Origin: Bacillota bacterium
GTDB taxonomy: Bacteria > Bacillota > UBA4882 > UBA8346
Assembly (NCBI GenBank): GCA_023429995.1
Contig: JAEZCE010000017.1
Span: 1-64,000, forward strand
DNA length: 64,000 nt
Reading direction: 5' to 3'
The notes under the pieces are model-generated. The model was not told the origin of the DNA. It made no database searches and saw nothing but the letters and a program-made list of their open reading frames with translations. Numbering within the stretch: position 1 is the stretch's first letter; each line of letters opens with the position of its first letter. Position numbers and translations under genes: made by a program. This document shows positions 36,648 through 44,931 of the stretch, one piece after another.

Positions 36648-38315
36648 ATGGCTGAAATGTTAAGTTTTGAATTACCGGACGGAACAACCTGTTCCTATTC
36701 CCTGGGGACTACTTTCAGGGAAATGGCCCGTGATTTACAGGCAGAATATATTTCTCCGGTTGTTGCCATGAGGTTGGATTATGAAATTCGCGATCTCTAC
36801 CATGCGCCTGTAAAAGGCGGCAAGCTGGAGCCCATTGACCTGAGCCAAGAGGACGGGGTGCGGATATACTCCCGCAGCCTGTCTTTGGTTATGCTGCGGG
36901 CTGCCGAAGAGCTGTACCCTGGTTGTAAAATACGTTTTGAACATTCATTAAGCAAGGGTATTTACGGGGAGATTTATCTCTCCAATCAAAATACCTTCAC
37001 GGAAAAAGAACTCCGTTTGATTGCTAACCGGATGCAAGCCATTATTGACGCCGATGAACCGATTACCAAAGAAACGATGCCCTTAAACAAAGCGATCGAA
37101 TTTTTCAAACAGCAAGGGCAAATGGATAAAGTCAGGTTACTGCAGTTTAAAAAAAATCCGGAGACTCATATTTATCATTGTGGGAGTTATTCAGATTATT
37201 TTTACGGTTACATGGTTCCCTCGACAGGCTATTTGAAACAGTTCGACTTGAAATTTTATTTGCCCGGTTTTATTTTGCGTTTTCCCACCAAAAGCAGTCC
37301 GAATGATTTACCCCGTTTCGAGGAGCAGCGGAAACTGGCCCGGATTTTTTACGAGTTTGAAAAATGGGGCCAAATTATGGAGATTGAGGATGTTGGCGCC
37401 CTCAATCAACAGATAGCCGCCGGCCGGTCCGGAGAATTGATCCGGATTGCCGAAGCGCTGCATGAAAAGAAAATTGGCCAAATCGCCGACCAAATCACGG
37501 CGGATCGGGAACGGATTAAACTGATCTTAATTGCCGGGCCTTCATCTTCCGGTAAAACAACATTTGCGCAGCGTCTGGCGGTACAACTTAAGGTGAATGG
37601 TTTGCGGCCTGTTCCGATTTCCATTGACGATTACTTCGTGGACCGGCATAAGACACCGCTTGGTCCGGACGGTTTGCCCGATTTTGAATGCATCGAGGCC
37701 TTAAATGTCGACCTTTTCAATGAACATTTGACCGCGCTTATCCAGGGTCAGCCGGTGGTTTTGCCCCGTTATGATTTTCAAAAAGGACGCAGCGAAAGCA
37801 GCGGGGTTACCTTACAGATTACAAAAGAGCAACCGATTATTATTGAAGGAATTCACGGCCTCAATGACAAGTTGACTTTGAATATTCCCAAGGATAACAA
37901 GTTTAAAATCTATATCAGCGCCTTAACCCAGTTAAACGTTGATGATCATAACCGGATCCCGACGACCGATAACCGGGTTATCCGCAGGATAGTGCGGGAT
38001 AACCAGTTCCGGGGGCATGATGCTTTGAAGACCATTGGGATGTGGCCGATGGTTCGCAGGGGAGAAGAGGCCCATATTTTCCCTTTTCAAGAAGAGGCGG
38101 ATGTGATGTTTAACTCGGCGTTGATTTATGAGTTGGCGGTTTTAAAAAAGTATGCCGAACCCCTATTGCGGCAAATAACGAACGAGCAACCGGAATTTTC
38201 GGAAGCCAAACGGCTGCTGAAATTCCTGAGTTACTTTTTACCCATGGATGACTGCGAAGTTCCCTTAAATTCAATCATCCGGGAGTTTATCGGCTGCAGT
38301 TGCTTCCGGGTGTGA
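36648..38315 (+). CDS. nucleoside (uridine-type) kinase with TGS/ThrRS-like N-terminus
   Basis: A 555-residue fusion. Residues 1-60 are a TGS-like domain, about 60-270 resemble the second additional domain of threonyl-tRNA synthetase (FEHSLSKGIYGEIYL region), and 285-540 form a phosphoribulokinase/uridine-kinase P-loop domain with Walker A IAGPSSSGKTTFAQRLA, SIDDYFVDR, LPRYDFQKG, IIEGIHGLND and IRRIVRDNQFRGHDA. This architecture recurs in anaerobic Firmicutes annotated as nucleoside kinase; substrate and the role of the tRNA-synthetase-like part are unclear. Confidence 0.9.
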   Translation: MAEMLSFELPDGTTCSYSLGTTFREMARDLQAEYISPVVAMRLDYEIRDLYHAPVKGGKLEPIDLSQEDGVRIYSRSLSLVMLRAAEELYPGCKIRFEHSLSKGIYGEIYLSNQNTFTEKELRLIANRMQAIIDADEPITKETMPLNKAIEFFKQQGQMDKVRLLQFKKNPETHIYHCGSYSDYFYGYMVPSTGYLKQFDLKFYLPGFILRFPTKSSPNDLPRFEEQRKLARIFYEFEKWGQIMEIEDVGALNQQIAAGRSGELIRIAEALHEKKIGQIADQITADRERIKLILIAGPSSSGKTTFAQRLAVQLKVNGLRPVPISIDDYFVDRHKTPLGPDGLPDFECIEALNVDLFNEHLTALIQGQPVVLPRYDFQKGRSESSGVTLQITKEQPIIIEGIHGLNDKLTLNIPKDNKFKIYISALTQLNVDDHNRIPTTDNRVIRRIVRDNQFRGHDALKTIGMWPMVRRGEEAHIFPFQEEADVMFNSALIYELAVLKKYAEPLLRQITNEQPEFSEAKRLLKFLSYFLPMDDCEVPLNSIIREFIGCSCFRV

Positions 38316-38316
38316 A

Positions 38317-39495
38317 TTATTTTTGATGTTGAAAGAGTCCTTTCAATGCATTGACAACCTTATTTCCGCTATTTTTTACAGTGGAGGAAACGGCCTCGCC
38401 GATTTCATCCAAATTAAGTTTGTCACGGAGGCTTTTGGCAACAGCCTGAATAATCCGGAATTTTGCATTGACTCTTAAATCGGTTAGCCGGCCGGAAACA
38501 GTGAAGTCGAAATTCAATCTCCCTTTGCCGTCTTGGATGCCTTTTATCAAGAGATTGGCGGGCGCGCCTATGAGAGTCCCGGTGAAAGCGCGTCCGTTTT
38601 TGGGGGCGAGTTCCAGCCTTTTGATTACGACGTGATGGTAGCTGTTTAAATAATCGTTGTGGCAATTCATATCGGAGTTGATCGAAGCCAGACCGGTTTT
38701 GACTGTGGCTTTGGAATCGGGAACCAGGTACGCATAGTCGGCTAAATGCAGACCGGTAATCCGGCTTTTTGCGGAAAAGCTGAGCTTGTTGCCACCAAAA
38801 AGTCCGGTTCCATAAAAATTAATTTGAGCGGGACGGCTTGTTCCAATTAAAGCCGAGCCGGAAAAGTCGCTGGCTACTTTATCGGGATTGGGCAAGACCA
38901 GGTTGTTTAAAGTAAGATTTGCCCTGGTAAAGACGAGGGTAGGTTGATGGCGGCTGATGGCGTAACTCTGAAATGTAATTTTACTGTTGACCAGGTTAAA
39001 ACGATCGAGCCTGACCTGCATGGCTGATTCCTGGGAAGATACCAAAGAGGCGTTTTTGTTGAACTTCGTCAGATAATAATCGATATTCATGTCGCCGTTT
39101 TGATACTGAATAATTTCTATTTCCGGCTTGAGAACAGTGATTTTCTTAATGACCAGCTGTTTTTGGAGCAGGGGAAGCAGCGCCACCCGTAAATTAATGC
39201 CTTGGGCCTGAAGCAGGTTTCCTTTGCCAAAACCCGGCGCCTGGGCCAAGGCGATCTGATTAACCTGGACTACGGTTCCGTTAAAAAATGAAACCCGGGC
39301 CGAACCGATGTGGAGTTTATCACCGAATTCCGCAGCTACTTGCTCTTTCACGAGCAGGGTTGCGATAGGATTGAGAATCAGAGGCCCAATCGCGCCGGCA
39401 AACAAAATGCATAGAAATAAGGCTAAAGTAATCGAAAGGATGACAGTTTTTTTCTTAATCATCGGCTTTTTGGGCGCGGGAAATTCCCTCTCCAT
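38317..39495 (-). CDS. AsmA-like/DUF748-type envelope protein
   Basis: A 392-residue protein with one N-terminal membrane anchor (about 14-40) and a long beta-rich periplasm-type region with the AsmA-family look (SARVSFFNGTVVQVNQIAL, then VIKKITVLKPEIEIIQYQNGDMNI). The family is involved in phospholipid transport to, or homeostasis of, outer membranes in diderm bacteria. The ATG at 39495 has a GGAGGC site at 8 bases. It is convergent with the nucleoside kinase, with one base between the stops. In a Firmicute this gene suggests an outer membrane, but distant homologues exist in monoderms. Confidence 0.75.
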   Translation of the reverse strand: MEREFPAPKKPMIKKKTVILSITLALFLCILFAGAIGPLILNPIATLLVKEQVAAEFGDKLHIGSARVSFFNGTVVQVNQIALAQAPGFGKGNLLQAQGINLRVALLPLLQKQLVIKKITVLKPEIEIIQYQNGDMNIDYYLTKFNKNASLVSSQESAMQVRLDRFNLVNSKITFQSYAISRHQPTLVFTRANLTLNNLVLPNPDKVASDFSGSALIGTSRPAQINFYGTGLFGGNKLSFSAKSRITGLHLADYAYLVPDSKATVKTGLASINSDMNCHNDYLNSYHHVVIKRLELAPKNGRAFTGTLIGAPANLLIKGIQDGKGRLNFDFTVSGRLTDLRVNAKFRIIQAVAKSLRDKLNLDEIGEAVSSTVKNSGNKVVNALKGLFQHQK

Positions 39496-39679
39496 CGGAT
39501 TGCCTCCAGTATGAATCGTTTTTTATGGTCAATATGGTTTATCTTGAGTTTAAAAAAATAGGGCTATATCTTGAAGCATTGCATTCCAATTATACTATAA
39601 AATTGTCATTGCCGGGATACGAAATTCATGGGAATGGAAAAATATGCACATAAAGACAGTAAAAGTTCAAAAATAATTA

Positions 39680-39709
39680 TTGACAACCCCCAGGTGTCTT
39701 TGGTATTAT
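39680..39709 (+). promoter_or_regulatory. promoter of the tRNA-Ala gene
   Basis: TTGACA (39680) and TATTAT (39704) with an 18-base spacer, about 50 bases upstream of the tRNA. Confidence 0.75.
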
Positions 39710-39759
39710 ATTAAATGTTCACTGAGTCATTCATTCATGAAGACATTAACTCAGCAAAC

Positions 39760-39838
<79 letters not shown>

Positions 39839-39844
39839 GAAATC

Positions 39845-39875
39845 AAAGCTTTGCAGAAATGCAGAGCTTTTTTTA
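39845..39875 (+). terminator. terminator directly downstream of the tRNA, inside island A
   Basis: AAAGCTTTGCA/TGCAGAGCTTT stem, 4-base loop and a T-tract start 10 bases after the tRNA CCA. The element thus supplies a new terminator for the tRNA. Analogous hairpins follow the second and third att copies. Confidence 0.85.
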
Positions 39876-39887
39876 TTACCCAAATAC

Positions 39888-39903
39888 GACAATTTCACGA
39901 CAA
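39888..39903 (+). repeat. possible integrase arm-type site, left end
   Basis: The 16-base GACAATTTCACGACAA occurs here, 50 bases inside attL, and again at 54825-54840, 116 bases inside attR, in the same orientation. Repeats at both inner ends are expected for integrase arm-binding sites or for residual duplication of the element ends. Confidence 0.5.
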
Positions 39904-40008
39904 ATTCTATTTTTCGAGACATTTTGAAGTTTCCAATTGATGGTAGGAAATTTACTCACGTTGCCGAATTATATAACTATTAATATTTTGATAAAATAGG
40001 AGGCATTT

Positions 40009-41358
40009 ATGTCTTACATACAAGTGGTCTACAACAATATTAGAAAAAGAATGAAAAAAGATGACAAAGAAATTGGCGTCCCCTTTAATGAATATGAGTT
40101 TAATAAGTTAGTTGATAGAATTATTAACGATTCAACAACAGGCACCTGGATTGATATGAAAGGACTATCGGCACTTAAACTTGATGATGAAGGAGTAAAT
40201 AAAAAATTCAAAGCAAGAGTTTGGGATAAAGATGCCGGGACAGGCTATTTAATATTAGAATTACCTGCTGAAAATTTTGACTTCAATTACGCTGGAATAC
40301 CTTTATTGCTCGGTACAATTGCTGGAGATGTACTCAGTTACCCGGAGTTATATTCAATAAACATAGCGGACATTCATTTTCCAAATGAAGTAGAGACGCT
40401 ATTTAAAGGTCCCTATTGCGGTATTTCGGGAGTAAGAAATGCACTTAACGTAAATGATAGACCAATTTTAGCCTTTACAGCTAAACCAAGGTTAGGATTA
40501 ACTCCTACTGAATATGCAAAGCTTTTGGTGGAGGTTGCAAAAGGTGGAGTAGATATTGTTGAAGATGACGAAAGATTAGTCAATCCATCTTATTGTAATA
40601 TTATTGAGCGGGCTGAAGCTGTTTTAAAGGCATTTAAAGATAATGACTTAAAGACTATATACTCAGTAAATATAACGGGAAATGCACACAAAGCAATAGA
40701 GATGGCTGACAGGTTAATAGATATGGGGATTAAAATGTTAAAAATAGATGTGCTCCCTGCTGGCTTTGCTGAGCTTCAAGCAGTTTCGGAGTTCTTACAT
40801 AAAAATAAGCTCGAAGTACCAATTACTGTTTATCCAGGAATGGGTCAAATTTATAAATGTGTAAGTAAAAAAGTTATCTTAAAGTTAGCACGAATGGTGG
40901 GTGCGGATATTATTTATGCTGGGACGCCGTATATGAGCAGAATAGGGCGGCATGATGTCGAATCTTCTTCTGGTGAGTTAGAATTTAAAATTCAGAACGC
41001 ACAAGCAGACTTAGACAGAGTAAAGGAACTCCATAGCGTTTTAACAGAAGAAAAAGCCTTTAAGTCAAGTCTTCCAACTGTATCGACCAGTTTACATCCT
41101 GGTTCAATCCTCCTGTTACAACACCTATTTAACAAAATTGATTTAGCCTATTTTGTCGGAGGTACTATTGTATCAATACCTGAAGACCTTGGAGGTCCTT
41201 TAGCTGGGGCTCAAATTTGTATGGAAGCGATAAAGCTGGGGCAACAAGGAAATTATTCTTATGATAATTTCTCATCAAAGAGTAGAAAGATTTTGGATTA
41301 TTTTAATAGCACATGGGAGTTACCTTCGGAAGCGCTTATTAAGAGGTTTGAAAAATGA
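40009..41358 (+). CDS. divergent RuBisCO-like protein (form IV-type, RLP)
   Basis: A 449-residue protein with the RuBisCO large-subunit architecture: an N-terminal domain, then a TIM barrel containing AKPRLGLTPTEYAKL (Lys159 = general-base Lys175), GGVDIVEDDERL, SVNITGNAHKA, VYPGMGQ and YFVGGTIVSIPEDLGGPL. The carbamylated Lys201 is replaced by Glu185, while Asp203 and Glu204 are kept (Asp187, Glu188); Lys177 is Arg. It cannot be a CO2-fixing RuBisCO. Known RLPs are enolases or isomerases in methionine salvage and sugar-acid pathways. It is coupled by a 4-base overlap to the next gene, and a GGAGG site precedes the ATG. It is the first gene of the operon. Confidence 0.85.
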   Translation: MSYIQVVYNNIRKRMKKDDKEIGVPFNEYEFNKLVDRIINDSTTGTWIDMKGLSALKLDDEGVNKKFKARVWDKDAGTGYLILELPAENFDFNYAGIPLLLGTIAGDVLSYPELYSINIADIHFPNEVETLFKGPYCGISGVRNALNVNDRPILAFTAKPRLGLTPTEYAKLLVEVAKGGVDIVEDDERLVNPSYCNIIERAEAVLKAFKDNDLKTIYSVNITGNAHKAIEMADRLIDMGIKMLKIDVLPAGFAELQAVSEFLHKNKLEVPITVYPGMGQIYKCVSKKVILKLARMVGADIIYAGTPYMSRIGRHDVESSSGELEFKIQNAQADLDRVKELHSVLTEEKAFKSSLPTVSTSLHPGSILLLQHLFNKIDLAYFVGGTIVSIPEDLGGPLAGAQICMEAIKLGQQGNYSYDNFSSKSRKILDYFNSTWELPSEALIKRFEK

Positions 41359-41840
41359 ACCAAAAAAACACCGTTGAATTAATTAATGCAATTAATAACC
41401 TAACAAAGGCATTAAACAAACATATTGCAGCAACACAAGTAATCTCAGTAAAACCCTCTTTAACACCTATTAACCCTGAGATAATTGTAAAAATGTTACC
41501 GGCTATGGTGACTTTATTTTTAGTAGTTTTTTCATTAGTTCAGTTATTACCCGAGCTAAGGAACTTTCTTAAAGCGGATTTTGTCACTCCTATGCTAAGT
41601 AAACAACAACGTCGTGTAAAAAATGCCAAAAGGCAATTTTGGGTTGCATACATATTTTTTGCTTTTGCACTAATTTGGATGATACTATATTTAGCTTTAT
41701 ATAATTTACTTATTATCTTTGTCCCTGTAGTTATATTATATATTGTTAGTTTCATTGGTCCTTTATCTTTTACAATTGGTCTGTTTTGTTTAGCTTTAGT
41801 TATATCTAAATGGGTGAAGCATTTATTTGGAGGGGGTTAA
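41355..41840 (+). CDS. small polytopic membrane protein, unknown
   Basis: A 161-residue protein with a polar N-terminus (about 1-45) and about four hydrophobic segments (near 50-70, 95-118, 120-135 and 138-155), the loop between the first and second strongly basic (SKQQRRVKNAKR). No family recognised. Its ATG overlaps the RLP stop and the GNAT gene follows after 3 bases, so it is part of the same translationally coupled unit. It could be a membrane effector or anchor. Confidence 0.75.
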   Translation: MNQKNTVELINAINNLTKALNKHIAATQVISVKPSLTPINPEIIVKMLPAMVTLFLVVFSLVQLLPELRNFLKADFVTPMLSKQQRRVKNAKRQFWVAYIFFAFALIWMILYLALYNLLIIFVPVVILYIVSFIGPLSFTIGLFCLALVISKWVKHLFGGG

Positions 41841-41843
41841 CTT

Positions 41844-42644
41844 ATGGAAACATCTAAGGGTGCTTTAAGCGCAATTAAAAATAGCAAATTTGCTGTTATT
41901 GACATCCCTAATCAAGGTCAAATATCTATACCCCTTCCATTAGGCTTAAATTTGCCTAAGGGAGCGAATTTCTCCATTGATACGGACCAAAATAATTTGG
42001 CTAAGTTTTATATAAATGATGGACAATCGAAAGTGCAAATATATCCTTTCTATAATTCAAAGGATGTTTTTGATAAAGATAAGGTTTTAGAAATTTATAA
42101 TGTCCATGATTACTCTGAAAGAGTCGCAATCCAAGAACTTTTGAAACAACACTATATTAAACCAACTGATGGCATTACACTAATTGGTAAGTATAGAGGT
42201 GAAATCATTAGCTGTGCAATTTTAGGACGACTAACATTTGGGAAACCAATAAAACGAGTAGAATACTTTCAAGAAAAAGATTCGAGCTTAGACGCTGAAA
42301 CCATCCATAAAAAAAATATACTTTGGGTAAAAAGGTTCATCGCTCGTTCTAATTATAAGGGTATGGGTATAGGAAAAATTATGGCAGAACATGTCGTTGA
42401 ATACGCTAAGACCTTTTTTTTTCCAAAACCAGAGGCAATTGAAGTAATTACTTCAAGGGAATTAGATGATGTTGAGAAAAACGGTGAACGGTATGAACAT
42501 GATTTTATTGAAAGTAGTGGTTATAAATATTGCGGCATGTGGAAAGGACATGTAAAGCGGCTAAATAAAGAGAACGCTTACGTAAATACCCGTGTTTATA
42601 AGTTTTATTATATTTATGACTTTAACCCAAAAGGGGTGGACTAA
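41844..42644 (+). CDS. GNAT-fold acyltransferase-like protein with extra N-terminal domain
   Basis: A 266-residue protein. The C-terminal half shows the GNAT acyl-CoA loop ARSNYKGMGIGKIMAEHVVEYAK after a hydrophobic strand, and a late ESSGYKYCGMWKG strand. The first 100 residues form a beta-rich region (ISIPLPLGLNLPKGA) that I do not recognise. GNATs in mobile elements can modify tRNA, protein or, as in Mom, DNA bases. The downstream gene begins on the next base, so the GNAT and the ASCH protein are tightly linked. Confidence 0.78.
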   Translation: METSKGALSAIKNSKFAVIDIPNQGQISIPLPLGLNLPKGANFSIDTDQNNLAKFYINDGQSKVQIYPFYNSKDVFDKDKVLEIYNVHDYSERVAIQELLKQHYIKPTDGITLIGKYRGEIISCAILGRLTFGKPIKRVEYFQEKDSSLDAETIHKKNILWVKRFIARSNYKGMGIGKIMAEHVVEYAKTFFFPKPEAIEVITSRELDDVEKNGERYEHDFIESSGYKYCGMWKGHVKRLNKENAYVNTRVYKFYYIYDFNPKGVD

Positions 42645-43082
42645 TTGGAACATGTAGCAATTTTAAAGAAACAGTGGAAATTAGTTAATAAAATTATCAC
42701 AGGTCAAAAAACTATAGAGTCACGTTGGTATTTAGTCAAGGCATTACCTTGGGACAAAATACATGAGGGTGAAAAAATATATTTTAAGGAGTCAGGAGGA
42801 CCGGTTGTTGCAAAAGCTGAAGTTGAGCAAGTTTTGCAATATTTTCTAACCCCGGACAAGGTAGAAGAGTTATTTAATAAATACGGTGAGAAGATAGGTA
42901 TTGAACAGAATCAACTCACTGATTTTATAAATAGATTTAGGAATAAAAAGTATTGTATTCTTGTTTTTATTAAGAATCCGACAAAAATTGAGCCATTTTA
43001 TATTACTAAAGAGGGATTTGGAAATGCTTCAGCTTGGATTAGTGTGGAAAAGGTTGAATCTTTAAAAATGGATCAAAGTTGA
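42645..43082 (+). CDS. ASCH (PUA-like) domain protein
   Basis: A 145-residue protein with the ASCH pattern: the N-terminal IITGQKTIESRWY motif (family I..G.KT.E.R), then KIHEGEKIYFKESGGPVVAKAEVEQVL. ASCH/PUA folds bind modified or unmodified nucleic acid bases; the E. coli ASCH protein YqfB hydrolyses N4-acetylcytidine. The TTG start directly follows the GNAT stop. As partner of a GNAT it may read, remove or guard against an acylated base. It is the last gene of the operon. Confidence 0.75.
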   Translation: MEHVAILKKQWKLVNKIITGQKTIESRWYLVKALPWDKIHEGEKIYFKESGGPVVAKAEVEQVLQYFLTPDKVEELFNKYGEKIGIEQNQLTDFINRFRNKKYCILVFIKNPTKIEPFYITKEGFGNASAWISVEKVESLKMDQS

Positions 43083-43839
43083 ATTTTACTATTTTGTTAT
43101 ATTGGGGAAGAGCTGTAAGACGAAATTATGAAATTATGTACTGATTTGAGATAGTTTAGGAAAAAAATAGTAAAGCTATGGATATTGTAAGAAAAATGGT
43201 TTAATTTTAAAGCAGATTGACAAATACTCCTTTTTATTGTATTGCCATCCTACGAAAAGTATCTGATACCTCGCCAGAAAGCAGTCTCAATAATTTTATT
43301 CAAACAGATAATTTACACGTTTACTCATTTACAGTAACTTTATTTTTATTACTTCCATCAGCAAATAATTATCACCTGTGACTTTAAGCCAAGGACTATA
43401 GTTCCCTTGAATAATACATATAAATATCTGTATAACTAACATTTCCGATATATAAAGATAACTAAATAATCTATATGAACTTTATATTATATCCTTAGTT
43501 ATAACTTATTATATAAGGGTTAGTTATATTGATTAGATGATCTTTTATTATTCGTACGAACTATAGTTCGTCCAGGGCGAAATTCAATAATGATGATAGT
43601 TTTCTTAACGGCAGTAACAAAGACTACGTATTTTCGGTATTTTTAATTTATAGATTCGACTTGAATAGAATTTATTTCTGAGAAAGCAGATAAAGTAACA
43701 ACTGTCTCTGGTTAGAATGTAAATAACTATAGATGACAGTTTTTTTTATTTTTATAGATTTCCTCGCAAAACCCCTTGTATTTTTCCCCTATATGTAACC
43801 TTGATAAGTGAAAGATAATTTTTTAAGGAGGATTTACTC
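43083..43839. other. AT-rich gene-free region with palindrome and terminator
   Basis: About 750 very AT-rich bases with no gene I can support. It contains clustered AGTTAT/ATAACT-like motifs (43430-43530), a perfect 16-base palindrome ACGAACTATAGTTCGT (43556-43571), and an AACTGTC/GACAGTT hairpin with an eight-T tail (43700-43748). It could hold control sites of the phage-like genes to the right, a replication or excision region, or a small RNA ending at the hairpin. Confidence 0.45.
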
Positions 43840-44010
43840 ATGGGGAAAGAATTTATGTCAGTTAGTAATTTGGCAGAATCGCTCGGTGTTAGTCGTGTAA
43901 CTATACGAAACGCAATTCGAAAAGGGGAATTGAAAAGCGTTAGGTTTAACAGGAAATATCTGATTAGTATTGACGAGTTTAACGCTTTCATTTCAAGTAA
44001 AAGGGTATAA
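43840..44010 (+). CDS. small helix-turn-helix, excisionase-like protein
   Basis: A 56-residue MerR/excisionase-type winged-helix protein: SVSNLAESLGVSRVTIRNAI is the helix-turn-helix, followed by a basic wing (KSVRFNRKYLISIDEF). An AAGGAGG site lies 8 bases before the ATG. Such proteins bind att or operator DNA to direct excision or regulate element genes. It begins the phage-like segment of island A. Confidence 0.8.
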   Translation: MGKEFMSVSNLAESLGVSRVTIRNAIRKGELKSVRFNRKYLISIDEFNAFISSKRV

Positions 44011-44043
44011 GCAACTTTTAGACGACAGGTGAGGTGCATAGTC

Positions 44044-44298
44044 GTGGAACAGGACAAGCCGAAAACTATCGAGGAGCAAGCTGACGAGTTCTTAAGGCAG
44101 AATGATCCATTTTATCGCCAAAGGAGTAGAAATAAATGTCGAAAACTTGAATTTTCGTATCTCACAAGGCAACAACTCAGGGGGATTGAAAAATGTGAAT
44201 TTCCTTTCTCAAGCCTTGGAAAGAAACAAATCTCGCAATGCGAATCACAAAATTATGATATAAGGGGTTACGTTGAAGCGGGCGATACTGATGAATAG
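44044..44298 (+). CDS. small protein of unknown function
   Basis: About 84 residues, polar and basic in the middle (FYRQRSRNKCRKLEFSY), starting at a GTG 7 bases after GAGGTG. No family recognised. It follows the excisionase-like gene by 33 bases and precedes the structured intergenic region. Confidence 0.5.
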   Translation: MEQDKPKTIEEQADEFLRQNDPFYRQRSRNKCRKLEFSYLTRQQLRGIEKCEFPFSSLGKKQISQCESQNYDIRGYVEAGDTDE

Positions 44299-44540
44299 TT
44301 GATACTATCCAGCGTATGCGCTGTAAAGCCCCTGATGGCAGGAAAATTTTCATCGTATAACAACGATGATTCACATAGAAAGATTACTCGATGTGAAAGT
44401 AACTTACAAGACGAATAAAGAAGGGTCGAATAGGTTGGACATACTTGGATTTTTAACGGTTAAACGTTGGAAATCTGTGATGTAAGACAAGACCTTTAAG
44501 TTCGTAATGGTGAAAAACATCGGCAATTGGAAAATTAAAG
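44299..44540 (+). ncRNA. candidate structured RNA
   Basis: In about 90 bases there are four consecutive hairpins: CAGCG/CGCTG (44311-44324), CCT/AGG (44330-44341), CATCGT/ACGATG (44351-44368) and TCACAT/ATGTGA (44371-44396), followed by further possible pairings (AACG/CGTT near 44457). It lies between two small genes and does not look coding in any frame. It could be a regulatory leader of the downstream gene, an element-encoded RNA, or an intron fragment. I cannot assign it to a known class. Confidence 0.4.
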
Positions 44541-44556
44541 GAGGGGGGTGAAAGTA

Positions 44557-44793
44557 ATGTCTGAAATATCAGTCTTAACAAAAATGATTGATGGAACGAC
44601 CAATCCGTTAGTGCGGGATGCTTTAAGTAAGCGTCTGGCTATCGCTGAGATAAAGTCTTTGCAGACAGGGACAATCAGAAAGTTTGCAGACAACGTAAGT
44701 GAGATCGACGTCTTGCAGAAGATGATCGACGAAGAAAAAGACCTTATCACCAAAGACATCCTGGTCGGTCATTTTCGAAAATTGATTCGATAA
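44557..44793 (+). CDS. small helical protein, unknown
   Basis: A 78-residue, charged, helix-rich protein containing an internal near-repeat (ISVLTKMID and IDVLQKMIDEEKD). The strong AAAGGAGGGG site favours ATG 44557. No family recognised; a DNA-packaging or regulatory accessory protein is possible from its place before the TerS-like gene. Confidence 0.55.
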   Translation: MSEISVLTKMIDGTTNPLVRDALSKRLAIAEIKSLQTGTIRKFADNVSEIDVLQKMIDEEKDLITKDILVGHFRKLIR

Positions 44794-44931
44794 TGACTAT
44801 GGGAGTCAGTTCCAAGACGAACATCTTTTACTTTATCCAATTTGTTCGCCAATTGTAAAGGGGCGGCAGAAAAAAATCGCCCTTTTACATTGACAGCGAA
44901 ACAAAATAAAAATAGATAGGTGGTGATTATA

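Noticed and set aside
40009..41358. True CO2-fixing RuBisCO
   Set aside because: The carbamylated Lys is Glu and one active-site Lys is Arg; no phosphoribulokinase partner is linked (the kinase at 36648 is of the nucleoside-kinase type).
43752..44057. Minus-strand ORF antisense to the excisionase-like gene
   Set aside because: The plus strand has a strong ribosome site and a clear helix-turn-helix; the minus frame has neither.
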